DNA of 64,000 bases from JAMHWF01 sp048500255. Its GTDB lineage: Bacteria > Pseudomonadota > Gammaproteobacteria > Burkholderiales > Burkholderiaceae_C. Below are positions 1 through 9,183 of the stretch, in pieces. The notes below the pieces were generated by a model, which did not search any database, was not told where the DNA came from, and saw only the letters and a list, made by a program, of their open reading frames with translations. Location: NCBI GenBank assembly GCA_048500255.1, contig JASNYH010000003.1:310001-374000 (forward strand). Direction: 5' to 3'. A program made the position numbers and the translations under genes. How positions within the stretch are numbered: the first letter of the stretch is position 1; the number at the start of each line of letters is the position of its first letter.

Positions 1-428
1 CGGCTGCGCGCCGGGTTCGACAGGCGGCGCTGCTCGGGGTCGAAGCGCACCAGCCGCACTTGCCGCCCGAGGAAGTCGCTGAACCACTGCGCGGCCAGCG
101 CGCCCATGTCGTAGGCGCGCACGGTGTCGTTCCACACGCGCGCCCTCGTCGGCGCCTCGACGGTGTCGAGCAGCAGGTGCAGCGGCAGCATGCCGGGCGC
201 GCGCAGCACGAGGTCGCTCGCGCGCAGCGTCGGCTGCACCAGCGCCATGCGCGGCAACTCGCGCTGCGTGACGAAGACGCCGTCGGCGTCGACGACCATC
301 CACGCGCGGTCGAACTCGAGTCCGGTCTCGACGACGAGCGCCTCGTGGACGGCGATGCCGGCGCACGACTTGACCGGATGCAGGTACAGCGCGGCGATGC
401 TCAAGTCTTGTTCTTCGGCGGCGTTCAT
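1..428 (-). CDS. MOSC N-terminal beta-barrel domain protein (partial)
   Basis: The gene reads leftwards from the ATG at 428 and runs off the window edge, so only about 142 N-terminal residues are present. The protein begins MNAAEEQDLSIAALYLHPVK and continues with SCAG, the typical opening of the MOSC_N domain found in YcbX/mARC-type proteins. Full-length members add a C-terminal MOSC domain that binds molybdenum cofactor and reduces N-hydroxylated compounds; that part is not visible. The start ATG overlaps the stop of the AsmA-like gene (ATGA, 425-428), so the two genes are probably co-transcribed. Family assignment is fairly sure; substrate is unknown. Confidence 0.8.
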   Translation of the reverse strand, partial: MNAAEEQDLSIAALYLHPVKSCAGIAVHEALVVETGLEFDRAWMVVDADGVFVTQRELPRMALVQPTLRASDLVLRAPGMLPLHLLLDTVEAPTRARVWNDTVRAYDMGALAAQWFSDFLGRQVRLVRFDPEQRRLSNPARS

Positions 429-2731
429 TTCGTCAGCAGGCGCTCGAGGGCGCCCTTCAGGGGTTGTTCGAGGCGGCGCTGCAGCGCGTCGGCGGCGACG
501 GCCGACCACTCGATGCGCCAGTCGACGGCATCGTACGGGCCGGCCAGCCGCAGCGGCACCGTGAGGCCGCGCAGCGCGGCCAGCTCGGCCGGCGCCGTGT
601 CGACGATCGTCGCGCGCAGCGCGGCATCGACGCGGCCGCGGCCGACGTCGATCGCCGCTGTGCCGGCGGCGCGCAGCAGCGGACTGCGCGCCAAGACGTC
701 GTTGCTGTGCGCCACGCCGTCGGCGATGCGGAACGTCGCGCCGAGCTCCGAGTACGGCGTCTTCTCGTCGGGCGATGCGCGCTGCACCGTGTCCTGGCGG
801 CGCACGAGCAGGGCGCGCGCCTCGCGCAGCCGCTGCGCGAGGTCGATGCCGCGGATCGCGCCGTCGCGCAGCTGCACGGCGGCCCGGCCGGCGAGCTGCG
901 AGCGCAGCGCCTGCAGCGTGGCACCTCTCGATTCGAGTTCGGCCGTCAGGCGGCCGCGCCCTTCGAGGCGGTCGCTGCCCGCCAGCTCGCCGAGCAGTGC
1001 GCGCAGGTCGACGCCCTGGGCGGCCAGGCGCGCGCTCACGCGCGGCGTTGCGCCGGCCTGAGCACTGCCGCTCGCATCGACGCTGCCGCCCCAGGCCTGA
1101 GCCTGCAGCCGCTGCACGCGCAGCGTGCCGTCGTCGATCGTCGCGTCGATGCGCACGTCGCCGGCGCGCAGCCGCTGCCAGGCGAAGCGGCCGGCGCGCA
1201 GCGCGACGCGGCCGTCGACGGCGCGCAGCAGCTCGAAGTCGAGCGGCGTGTCGTCGGCGCTCGCCGGCGCCGAGGCGGCCGGCGACACCGCCGCGGCGCC
1301 GGCGCGGCCGAGCAGCGCGTCGACGTCGAGGCTGTCGAAGCGCGCCTGCGCCTGCAGCTTGGGCACGCGGCCGTTGAAGCCCACCGTGCCCTCGCTCGAC
1401 CAGGCATTGCCGCCGAGCGTGCCGGCGACGCTCCAGCCGGCCGCTTGCGCCGACGCGTGGCCGGCGCCGCGCAGCGCCAGCGCGAGCGGGCGCTCGCCCG
1501 GGCCGACGCGCGCTCGCAGGTCGATCGATTCGGCAGCGACGGCCTTTCTGGCGATGCGCCAGACGAGCTGCGTCTTCAGCGTGCCGTCGAACGGGCGCGG
1601 GCCGTTGCGACCGTGCAGCGTCGCTGCGACGCCGGGCAGGCGCACCTGTTCGAAGCTGCCGCTCGGCGCGCCCGACTCGATGCGCGCCTCGACGGCGTTG
1701 GCGCCGGCAAGCGACAGGCTCGCCTTGAAGGGGCTGCCGCGCACGCTGTCGCCGGCGACGTCGAGCACCGGCCAGTCGAGCGTGGCGTTCAGCGCGTCGC
1801 TGCCGTGCTGCCCCGCCAGGCGCAGTTGCAGCCGCTCGAGCGCCAGGCTGCGCGAGGCGGTGTCGCGGCGCAGGCGCTCGATGCTCAGCTGCGAGCCGGC
1901 CAGGCGCAGACCACCGACCGTGGCGCCGAAGTCGACGGCCAGCCCGTCGGCCTGCAGCGTCTGCGCGGCATCGTCCCAGGCGACGCGGCCGCGCAGCCGG
2001 GCGTCGACGCCGCGCGCGCCGACGGCGTCGCCGGCGTAGGCGAGCTGCATCGCCGACAGCGTCAGCGCGCCGCTGTCGGGCGCCCACAGCAGCCGCATGC
2101 CGCCCTCGAGCCGGCCCTGGACCGCCGGCTGGCGCAGCGCCAGCTTGGCCTGCAGATCGACGGAGCCCTCGACGCCGGGCGCGAGGCGGCCGGTCTGCAG
2201 CGACGCGATCTCGATCTCGCCTTGCAGCGGCAGCGTGGCGTCGTCCAGGTGCAGCCGCAGCTCGCGCACGTCGATGCGGCCGACGTCGAACTTGAGGCTC
2301 GGCCCGGCGCCGATGCCGCTCGCGCCGCCGCGCGCGAAGTCGTCGGCATTGCTCGCGCCCTTGGCGTCGCGCGTGTAGTGCAACTGCACGCCGCGCGCCG
2401 CGATGCGGTCGACGACGAGCTGGCCGGCCAGCAGCGGCCACACGCGCACGGCGAGCGCCGCTTCGTCGATCGCGGCAAAGGTGTCGCCGGGGCGTTCGAC
2501 CTCGCTCAGGCGCAGCCGCTCGGCGCGCACCTCGATGCGCGGCAGCAGCGACAGCGAAACCGGGCCGTCGATCGCCAGCGTGCGGCGGTGCTCGCGCTGC
2601 ATCCAATCGACGGCGGCGGCCTCGTAGCGTTCGGCGTCGAAGCCGGCGACCAGCCAGGCGACGACGCCGGCGGCCACGGCGAAGAGGCCGAGCAGGCCGT
2701 AGGCGGCACGGCGCAGCCACAGCGCCGTCAT
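425..2731 (-). CDS. AsmA family protein
   Basis: This is a 768-residue envelope protein with one N-terminal membrane anchor (about residues 10-31) followed by a long periplasmic region rich in beta-type repeats. It ends in a block resembling the AsmA C-terminal domain (RDGAIRGIDLAQRLREA, then a late AALRATIVDTAPAEL segment). AsmA-like proteins are thought to help move lipids or assemble outer membrane components. I chose the ATG at 2731 because the anchor follows directly; an upstream in-frame start at 2815 would add 28 polar residues. It overlaps the MOSC gene by four bases and is divergent from the UbiH-like gene. The exact substrate cannot be told. Confidence 0.82.
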   Translation of the reverse strand: MTALWLRRAAYGLLGLFAVAAGVVAWLVAGFDAERYEAAAVDWMQREHRRTLAIDGPVSLSLLPRIEVRAERLRLSEVERPGDTFAAIDEAALAVRVWPLLAGQLVVDRIAARGVQLHYTRDAKGASNADDFARGGASGIGAGPSLKFDVGRIDVRELRLHLDDATLPLQGEIEIASLQTGRLAPGVEGSVDLQAKLALRQPAVQGRLEGGMRLLWAPDSGALTLSAMQLAYAGDAVGARGVDARLRGRVAWDDAAQTLQADGLAVDFGATVGGLRLAGSQLSIERLRRDTASRSLALERLQLRLAGQHGSDALNATLDWPVLDVAGDSVRGSPFKASLSLAGANAVEARIESGAPSGSFEQVRLPGVAATLHGRNGPRPFDGTLKTQLVWRIARKAVAAESIDLRARVGPGERPLALALRGAGHASAQAAGWSVAGTLGGNAWSSEGTVGFNGRVPKLQAQARFDSLDVDALLGRAGAAAVSPAASAPASADDTPLDFELLRAVDGRVALRAGRFAWQRLRAGDVRIDATIDDGTLRVQRLQAQAWGGSVDASGSAQAGATPRVSARLAAQGVDLRALLGELAGSDRLEGRGRLTAELESRGATLQALRSQLAGRAAVQLRDGAIRGIDLAQRLREARALLVRRQDTVQRASPDEKTPYSELGATFRIADGVAHSNDVLARSPLLRAAGTAAIDVGRGRVDAALRATIVDTAPAELAALRGLTVPLRLAGPYDAVDWRIEWSAVAADALQRRLEQPLKGALERLLTK

Positions 2732-2805
2732 CGCAGCCTCGTCGTCGTCGCCAGCATGGACCGATTCTGCCCGCGTCGTCTGGGGCGGAGGCGCGGGGGC
2801 GTCCT

Positions 2806-2811
2806 TACAAT
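2806..2811 (+). promoter_or_regulatory. candidate -10 box for the UbiH-like gene
   Basis: TACAAT lies 42 bases before the ATG at 2854 in the 122-base gap between two divergent genes. The -35 is not clear. It would give a short leader of roughly 35 bases. Confidence 0.4.
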
Positions 2812-2853
2812 GCATCGGCCTGTAGCTGCCGCGATGAGCCCGCTTTCCCTCCG

Positions 2854-3969
2854 ATGAAACGCTACGACGTCTGCGTGCGCGGCAGCGGCGCCGTCGGCCG
2901 CAGCCTCGCGCTGGCGCTGGCGCGCCAGGGGCTGCAGGTCGCGCTGCAGGGCAGCGCCGCGCCGCCCGCGGGCGGGCCCGATGTGCGCGCCTATGCCCTC
3001 AATGCAGGCTCGGTGGCGCTGCTGACCGAGCTGCGCGTCTGGGACGCGCTGCCGCGCGACGCCGCCACCGCCGTCTACGACATGCGTGTCGAGGGCGACG
3101 CGCGCGGCGCGCACGTCGACTTCTCGGCTTGGCAGCAGCAGGTGCGCGAGCTGGCGTGGATCGTCGACGCCGCGGCGCTCGACGCCGCGCTCGCCGACGC
3201 CGTGCGGTTCGCGCCGCACATCGCCGAGCGGGTGCCGTCGGAGCCGGTCGAGGCCACGCTCGTCGCCGTGTGCGAAGGCAAGGCCTCGGCCTCGCGCGAC
3301 GCGCTGCATACGGCGTGGCGGCGCCACGACTACGGCCAGACCGCCGTCGCGGCGCGGCTGGTCGCCGACGCGCCGCACCGCGGCCGCGCGCGGCAGTGGT
3401 TCCGCGCGCCCGACATCCTGGCGCTGCTGCCGTTCGACCGCCCGCAGCCCGAGCGCTCCTACGCGCTCGTGTGGTCGCTGCCCGCGGCGCGCGCGCACGA
3501 GGCGATGGCGCTCGACGCGCCGGCCTTCGAGCAGGCGCTGGCCGACGCGACGCAAGGCGCCGCCGGCGCCTTGCGCCTGGACAGCGAGCGCGCCGCCTGG
3601 CCGCTCGCGCTGGCGCGCGCCGATCGCTGGTGCGGCCCCGGCTGGGTGCTGCTCGGCGACGCGGCGCACGTCGTGCACCCGCTCGCCGGCCAGGGGCTCA
3701 ACCTGGGGCTGGCCGACGTGCGCGCCCTGGCACGCGCGATCGCCGCGCGCGAGCCCTGGCGCAGCCTGGGCGACGAGAAGCTGCTGCGCCGCTACGTGCG
3801 CGAGCGCGCGTGGCCGACGCGCGCGATGAGCGGCATCACCGACGGCCTGTTGCAGTTGTTCGCCAGCGGCAACGCCGGCGCGAAGGAACTTCGCAACCGC
3901 GGCCTCGATCTAGTCGATGCCGTGCCGCCGTTGAAGCGCTGGCTGACGGCGCGCGCTCTCGATTCCTGA
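2854..3969 (+). CDS. UbiH/UbiF/Coq6-family FAD-dependent monooxygenase
   Basis: A 371-residue flavoprotein hydroxylase of the ubiquinone-biosynthesis type. A Rossmann dinucleotide motif GSGAVG sits at residues 10-15, and the second FAD motif GDAAHVVHPLAGQGLNLG starts at residue 268; this GDAAH-HP-GQG signature is typical of UbiH/UbiF/UbiI/VisC enzymes. The middle DG motif that contacts NADPH and FAD is degenerate (CEGKASASR at 140-148, Glu in place of Asp), and the protein is shorter than the usual 390-410 residues. It is followed after 13 bases by the dsbC-like gene. Likely role is a ring hydroxylation in quinone synthesis, but the position hydroxylated is unknown. Confidence 0.8.
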   Translation: MKRYDVCVRGSGAVGRSLALALARQGLQVALQGSAAPPAGGPDVRAYALNAGSVALLTELRVWDALPRDAATAVYDMRVEGDARGAHVDFSAWQQQVRELAWIVDAAALDAALADAVRFAPHIAERVPSEPVEATLVAVCEGKASASRDALHTAWRRHDYGQTAVAARLVADAPHRGRARQWFRAPDILALLPFDRPQPERSYALVWSLPAARAHEAMALDAPAFEQALADATQGAAGALRLDSERAAWPLALARADRWCGPGWVLLGDAAHVVHPLAGQGLNLGLADVRALARAIAAREPWRSLGDEKLLRRYVRERAWPTRAMSGITDGLLQLFASGNAGAKELRNRGLDLVDAVPPLKRWLTARALDS

Positions 3970-3982
3970 AGGACCTCCCACG

Positions 3983-4723
3983 ATGAACTCTCTGTCCGCG
4001 CGCGCCGCCGCGCTGGTCTTCGCCGCCGCCGGCCTGCTGGCCGCCTTGCCGGCGCACGCCGACGAGGCCGCGATCCGCAAGAACCTGGCCGAGCGGCTGC
4101 CCGACCTGCCGAAGATCGACGAAGTCGCCAGGACGCCGATCCCCGGCGTGTACGAGGTGCGCATCGGCACCGACATCCTCTACGCCGACGAGAACGGCGA
4201 CCACCTGATCCAGGGCAGCGTGCTCGACACGCGCAGCCGCACCGACCTGACGCAGGCGCGCATCGACCGCCTGACGGCGATCGACTTCGCCTCGCTGCCG
4301 CTGAAGGACGCCATCGTGTGGAAGCAGGGCACGGGGGCGCGCAAGCTCGTCGTCTTCGCCGACCCGAACTGCGGCTACTGCAAGAAGCTCGAGCGCGACC
4401 TCGTCAACGTCAGGGACGTGACGGTCTACACCTTCCTGTTCCCCATCCTCGGCGGCGATTCGCCCGAGAAGTCGCGCAACATCTGGTGCGCCAAGGACGT
4501 GACCAAGACGTGGCGCGACTGGATGGTCGACGGCAAGACGCCGCCGCGCGTGATGGACAAGTGCGACACGTCGGCACTCGAGCGCAACGCCGCGCTCGGG
4601 CGCAAGCACCGCGTGACGGGCACGCCGGCGCTCGTCTTCGAGGACGGCACGCGCGTGCCCGGCGCGCTGCCGGCGGCGCAGGTCGAGAAGCGGCTCGCCG
4701 CGGCGCCGCGGCCGAAGTCCTGA
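3983..4723 (+). CDS. dsbC: DsbC/DsbG-family thiol:disulfide interchange protein
   Basis: A 246-residue periplasmic protein with a cleavable signal peptide (hydrophobic residues 8-21, cleavage probably after AHA at 24-26). The N-terminal part matches the DsbC dimerisation region and the C-terminal part is a thioredoxin fold with the active-site motif CGYC at residues 130-133, preceded by FADPN. A cis-proline loop VTGTPALVFEDG follows. DsbC reshuffles wrong disulfides in exported proteins and is kept reduced by DsbD. Two further cysteines (WCAK and KCD) match the structural pair seen in the family. It closely follows the monooxygenase gene and ends two bases before the peptidase GTG start. Confidence 0.9.
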   Translation: MNSLSARAAALVFAAAGLLAALPAHADEAAIRKNLAERLPDLPKIDEVARTPIPGVYEVRIGTDILYADENGDHLIQGSVLDTRSRTDLTQARIDRLTAIDFASLPLKDAIVWKQGTGARKLVVFADPNCGYCKKLERDLVNVRDVTVYTFLFPILGGDSPEKSRNIWCAKDVTKTWRDWMVDGKTPPRVMDKCDTSALERNAALGRKHRVTGTPALVFEDGTRVPGALPAAQVEKRLAAAPRPKS

Positions 4724-4725
4724 GC

Positions 4726-6447
4726 GTGATCGACTACCGCATCGCGCCTGCCGACCCGGCGGCGCACTTGTTTCGCGTCGAGCTCACGGTGCCGCGGCCG
4801 GCGCCCGGCCTCGTCGTCAGCCTGCCGGTGTGGATTCCGGGAAGCTACCTGGTGCGCGAGTTCGCGCGCCACCTGTCGGGGCTGACGGCACGCCAGGGCG
4901 GGCGCGCCGTCGCCGTCGAGCCGCTGGACAAGGCGAGCTGGCGCGTCGACTGCCGCGGCAGCGCCGCCGTGACGCTGGCCTACGACGTCTATGCCTTCGA
5001 CACCTCGGTGCGCGCCGCCTTCCTCGACACGCGGCGCGGCTTCTTCAACGGTACGAGCCTGTGCCTGCGCGTGCACGGCCGCGAGGCCGAGCCGCACCGC
5101 CTGCGCCTGGCGGGGCTGCCGCGCGGCTGGCAGGTCGCGACGTCGCTGCCCGGCGGCGCGCGCGGCACCTGGCAGGCGGCCGACTACGACGATCTGGTCG
5201 ACCATCCGGTGGCGCTCGGCACGTTCTGGCGCGCGCGCTTCACGGCGGGCGGCGTGCCGCACGAGTTCGTCGTCGACGGCGCGCTGCCCGGCTTCGACGG
5301 CGAGCGGCTGATCGCCGACGTGAAGCGTCTGTGCGAGACGCAGATCGCCTTCTGGCACGGCCGCAAGGCGCCGCCGTTCGAGCGCTACCTGTTCATGCTC
5401 AACGCCGTCGACGACGGCTATGGCGGCCTCGAGCACCGCGCCAGCACGGCGCTCGTCGCGTCGCGCCGCGACCTGCCGCGCGCGGGCCAGCCGGCGGCGA
5501 GCGACGGCTACGTCACGCTGCTCGGGCTGATCAGCCACGAGTATTTCCACGCCTGGAACGTCAAGCGGCTGCGGCCGGCCGAGTTCGCGCGCTACGACTA
5601 CACGCGCGAGAACCACACGCGGCTGCTGTGGTTCTTCGAGGGTTTCACGTCGTACTACGACGACCTGCTGCTGCTGCGCGCCGGGCTGATCGACGCGCCG
5701 CGCTACCTCAAGCTGCTGGCCAAGTCGGTCAACGGCGTGCTCGGTGCGCCGGGGCGCAAGCTGCACAGCGTCGCGCAGGCGAGCTTCGACGCCTGGATCA
5801 AGTACTACCGCGCCGACGAGAACACGCCCAACGCGACGATCAGCTACTACGCCAAGGGCGCGCTCGTCGCGCTGGCGTTCGACCTGACGCTGCGCGCGGC
5901 GGGCCGCGGCTCGCTCGACGCCGCGATGCGCACGCTGTGGCAGCGCTCGGGCGGCGGACCGGTCGGCGAGGCCGACATCGCGCGCGCGCTGGCCGAGGAG
6001 GCCGGCCGGCCGCTCGATGCCGAGTTCGCCGCCTGGGTGCACGGCACCGACGAACTGCCGCTGCAGGCGCTGCTCGCGCGCGCCGGGGTGCAGTGGACGA
6101 CGGAGCCGGCCACGCCGGCGCAACGCTTCGGGCTGCGCGTGAGCGAGAGCGCGCTCGCCGGCGTGCAGGTCAAGCAGGTGCTGCGCGGCGGCACCGCCGA
6201 ACGCGCCGGCGTCGCCGCCGGCGACGAGCTGCTCGCCGTCGACGGCTGGCGCGTGCGCCGGCTCGACGACGTGGCGCTGCTCGGCGACGCCGCGAAGGCG
6301 CGCGACTGGCTGGTCTCGCGCGACCAGCGCGTGTTGACGCTGCACGTGCGCGGCAGCGCCGACGAGCCGGGCGCCGTCGCGCTGATGCCGGCCGACAAGC
6401 CGGCGCGCGACGCGCTGGCGCTGCGCCGCGCATGGCTGGGCGGCTGA
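4726..6447 (+). CDS. M61 family glycyl aminopeptidase with PDZ domain
   Basis: A 573-residue metallopeptidase. The zinc motif HEYFH is at residues 271-275 and the distal zinc ligand Glu is probably E305 in FFEGFTSYYDD, both as in the M61 family. A PDZ domain follows near the C-terminus (VLRGGTAERAGVAAGDELLA). Start: GTG at 4726, two bases after the dsbC stop; the encoded IDYRIAPADPAAHLFRVEL is the usual beginning of these proteins. No signal peptide is visible, which suggests a cytoplasmic enzyme, though some relatives are periplasmic. The natural substrate is unknown; characterised members remove N-terminal Gly or Ala. Confidence 0.88.
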   Translation: MIDYRIAPADPAAHLFRVELTVPRPAPGLVVSLPVWIPGSYLVREFARHLSGLTARQGGRAVAVEPLDKASWRVDCRGSAAVTLAYDVYAFDTSVRAAFLDTRRGFFNGTSLCLRVHGREAEPHRLRLAGLPRGWQVATSLPGGARGTWQAADYDDLVDHPVALGTFWRARFTAGGVPHEFVVDGALPGFDGERLIADVKRLCETQIAFWHGRKAPPFERYLFMLNAVDDGYGGLEHRASTALVASRRDLPRAGQPAASDGYVTLLGLISHEYFHAWNVKRLRPAEFARYDYTRENHTRLLWFFEGFTSYYDDLLLLRAGLIDAPRYLKLLAKSVNGVLGAPGRKLHSVAQASFDAWIKYYRADENTPNATISYYAKGALVALAFDLTLRAAGRGSLDAAMRTLWQRSGGGPVGEADIARALAEEAGRPLDAEFAAWVHGTDELPLQALLARAGVQWTTEPATPAQRFGLRVSESALAGVQVKQVLRGGTAERAGVAAGDELLAVDGWRVRRLDDVALLGDAAKARDWLVSRDQRVLTLHVRGSADEPGAVALMPADKPARDALALRRAWLGG

Positions 6448-7669
6448 CGCCGGGCGGCGCGCCGCGACGGCGCGGGGCACTGCTGCTGCTGGCTGTCGGC
6501 GTCGGCGTACTGCACATCGTGCTGACGGCGTGGCTCGGCGAGCGCTTTGCCGCCTGGCGCGCCGATGCTGCGGCGCCGGCGCGGCTGCAGGCGGCCTTCG
6601 TGCGCGAGCTGGCACCGGCGGCGCCGCCGGTGGCGGCGGCGGCTGTCGCGCAACCGCCCGCGGTCGCGCGCCGCGCGCCGCGCCGCCGATGCCCCCGCCG
6701 GCGGCGGCGTCGGCCGCAGAGGACGCGGCTTCGGCCGTCGAGCACGCGGCGTCGGCCACGGCCGGGCCGAACGGCGAGTCGGCTGCGGCGGCGGCGCAGG
6801 GCGCCGAGCCCGCCAGCGAGCCCGACCCCGAGCCGGTGCCGGCTGCGCAGCCGTCGATGGCTGCCGCCTCGGCGGCCGAGCGGCCGACCGAGCCCGCCGA
6901 CGCGCCGCCCGCCATTGCATCGATGCGCGGCGGACTGACCGCCGTGGCGCCGGAGGCCGATGCGGCATCGACGCCCGGCGCGCCGGCCTTCGACTGGCCG
7001 GCGTCGACGCGCCTCAGCTATGTGCTGCACGGCTACTACCGCGGCGAGATGCACGGGTGGGCGCAGGTCGAATGGCTGCGCGAAGGCGAGCGCTACCAGG
7101 TGCACCTCGACGTGACGGTCGGCCTGCCGTTCGCGCCGCTGTTCACGCGCCGCATGAGCAGCGACGGGCGCATCGTGCCCGGCGGCCTGGCGCCGCGCCG
7201 CTACGACGAGGAGACGCGGCGCGCCTTCGCGGCGCCGCGCCGCGCGACGCTGCGCTTCGCCGACGACGGCATCGTGCTGGCCGCCGGGCGTCGCGTGCCC
7301 GCGCTGCCCGGCGTGCAGGACACGGCGAGCCAGTTCGTGCAGCTGGTCTGGCTCTTCAGCACCGAGCCGCAGCGGCTGCAGGCAGGGCAGCAGGTCGAGA
7401 TGCCGCTCGCGCTGCCGCGCGAGGTCGGGCTGTGGATCTACGACGTGCTGGGTGCCGAGACGGTGCATGCGCCGTTCGGCGCTGTCGAAGCCTGGCACCT
7501 GAAGCCGCGCCGCCCGGCGCGGCCCGGCACGCTGGCAGTCGAGACGTGGATCGCCCCGTCGCTGCAGTACCTGCCGGTGCGCATCCGCATCCATCAGGAT
7601 GCCCAGACCTGGATCGACCTGATGATCGAGCGCCCGCCGCTGCAGGCGGTGCCAGAGGCGGGCCGCTGA
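6432..7669 (+). pseudogene. DUF3108 protein, apparent frameshift
   Basis: Two reading frames together make one recognisable protein. From the ATG at 6432 (overlapping the M61 gene end by 16 bases) the frame encodes a basic start, one membrane segment (LLLLAVGVGVLHIVLTAWL) and FVRELAPAAPP, as expected for the N-terminus of this family. Around 6670-6700, within a run of G and C only, the frame must slip back by one base to continue into the Ala/Pro/Glu-rich linker ([19 protein letters not shown]) and the C-terminal DUF3108 domain that ends at 7669. Either a base is missing in the sequence or the gene is broken; the intact domains favour a sequencing error. Function is unknown; the protein would be anchored in the inner membrane facing the periplasm. 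Confidence 0.7.
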
Positions 7670-7686
7670 CGCGGCGGGCCGGTCTC

Positions 7687-8172
7687 TCAGGAGCCGAGCG
7701 GCTCGATGAACTTGCTGCCGAAGGCGCTCGCCGCAGCGGCGCCGCGCGAATTCGCCAGTACGTCGCGCGCGATGCCCAGGCTGTGGCGCAGCTGCTCGAG
7801 CGTCTTGGCGCCCTCGAGCTTGATCGCGATCGCTTCGGCCACCGGGCCGAGCAGGTCGTTGAGCTCGCGCACCGCCTGGCGCCGCAGGACGTCGGCCTCG
7901 GCCGACAACGCGGCGTCGGCGGCGGGGGCCGGGCGCGCGACGGGCGTGGGTGCAGGGCGCGTCGTCGCGACTTCGATGGCTTCGATGAAGCCCTGCTCGA
8001 GCAGGGTGTAGAGGCACTCGTCGGGCTGCTGGGCGATCAGCTTGCGCAGGTCTTCGGCGCTGCGCTTGCCGTCGACCATGATCAGCGGCGTGCGCAGCCG
8101 CGGCGGCAGGTGGTGCGCGCGCGTCTCGATCTCGGCCTGGCCTTTCGGCGTCTTGCGATAGATCGTCGCCAT
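7687..8172 (-). CDS. conserved hypothetical protein
   Basis: A 161-residue soluble protein. The first 70 residues (ATIYRKTPKGQAEIETRA onward) look like a small winged-helix-like or PilZ-neighbour module that I have seen as a conserved family in Burkholderiales, but I cannot assign a function. A Pro/Ala linker (about 71-88) separates it from a helical C-terminal part (LRRQAVRELNDLLGPVAEAI). No signal peptide, metal site or catalytic motif is evident. It converges with the DUF3108 gene, 17 bases apart, and is divergent from the enoyl-CoA hydratase gene. It appears to be a single-gene transcript. Confidence 0.75.
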   Translation of the reverse strand: MATIYRKTPKGQAEIETRAHHLPPRLRTPLIMVDGKRSAEDLRKLIAQQPDECLYTLLEQGFIEAIEVATTRPAPTPVARPAPAADAALSAEADVLRRQAVRELNDLLGPVAEAIAIKLEGAKTLEQLRHSLGIARDVLANSRGAAAASAFGSKFIEPLGS

Positions 8173-8288
8173 GGTTCAACGACCTCGTCGTATCCCGGTG
8201 GCGCAGCTTACAGCGGGTGCGGCGCAGGGTGGGAGAGGGCTGACGCGTCCTATTGCACACTTGCGGCATCGCGTCCTGGAGTCCTTCG

Positions 8289-9077
8289 ATGAACGAACAA
8301 GCAGTCCTCACCCGTGTGGTCGGCGACGGCGCCCTGCGCACCGGCCTGATCACGCTGAACCGCCCGCAGCAGCTCAATGCGCTCAACGACGCGCTGATGG
8401 ATCAGCTCGGCGAAGCCTTGCTGGCCTTCGACGCCGACGACGCCATCGGCTGCATCGTCGTCACCGGCAACGAGCGCGCCTTCGCCGCCGGCGCCGACAT
8501 CTCGGCGATCGCCAAGCTGAGCTTCGCCGAGGTGCACCAGCGCAACCTGATCACGCGCAACTGGGAGACGATGCGTCAGGTGCGCAAGCCCGTGATCGCC
8601 GCGGTGGCGGGCTTCGCGCTCGGCGGCGGCTGCGAGGTCGCGATGATGTGTGACTTCATCGTTGCGGCCGACACGGCCCGGTTCGGCCAGCCCGAGATCA
8701 AGATCGGCGTCATCCCCGGCGCCGGCGGCACGCAGCGCCTGCCGCGCGCCGTCGGCAAGGCCAAGGCGATGGACATGGTGCTGACGGGCCGCATGATGGA
8801 CGCCGCCGAGGCCGAGCGCGCCGGCCTGGTGTCGCGCGTGGTGCCGGCCGACAAGCTGCTCGACGAGGCGCTGGCGGCGGCTGCCGTGATCTGCACGATG
8901 AGCCTGCCCGCGCTGCGCCTGGCCAAGGAGGCCGTGAACATGGCCTTCGAGTCGCCGTTGTCGGAAGGGGTACGCCACGAGCGCCTGGCCTTCCACACGA
9001 TGTTCGCGACCGAGGACCAGAAGGAGGGCATGGACGCCTTCCTCGCCAAGCGCAAGCCGGCGTTCCACCACCGCTGA
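8289..9077 (+). CDS. enoyl-CoA hydratase
   Basis: A 262-residue crotonase-fold enzyme that adds water to trans-2-enoyl-CoA in beta-oxidation. The oxyanion-hole region AGADISA is present, and both catalytic glutamates are in the expected motifs, [11 protein letters not shown] and [18 protein letters not shown]. Such conservation favours a true hydratase of the short-chain type (EchA/PaaF/FadB1-like). I chose the ATG at 8289 because MNEQ leads directly into the first beta strand; an upstream in-frame start at 8253 lacks support. It stands alone, converging on lysS. Chain-length preference and pathway are not determined by the sequence. Confidence 0.9.
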   Translation: MNEQAVLTRVVGDGALRTGLITLNRPQQLNALNDALMDQLGEALLAFDADDAIGCIVVTGNERAFAAGADISAIAKLSFAEVHQRNLITRNWETMRQVRKPVIAAVAGFALGGGCEVAMMCDFIVAADTARFGQPEIKIGVIPGAGGTQRLPRAVGKAKAMDMVLTGRMMDAAEAERAGLVSRVVPADKLLDEALAAAAVICTMSLPALRLAKEAVNMAFESPLSEGVRHERLAFHTMFATEDQKEGMDAFLAKRKPAFHHR

Positions 9078-9152
9078 CGATCGCCGCGACGCTCGGCCGG
9101 CGGCGGGCGCCGCGTCGGCCGCTCCGCGCAAGGCCCGCACTCTTGCGAAGAC

Positions 9153-9176
9153 CCGCTCGCCGGAGCCGGCGAGCGG
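9153..9176. terminator. bidirectional hairpin between enoyl-CoA hydratase gene and lysS
   Basis: CCGCTCGCCG and CGGCGAGCGG form a perfect 10-bp stem with a four-base loop GAGC in the gap between two convergent genes. There is no T-run on either side, so it may act as a rho-assisted stop or an mRNA 3' end barrier. Confidence 0.6.
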
Positions 9177-9183
9177 CATGTCG

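Noticed and set aside
464..2857. Long plus-strand frame opposite the AsmA-like gene
   Set aside because: Composition of an antisense shadow, with no domain; the minus-strand protein has anchor and family features.
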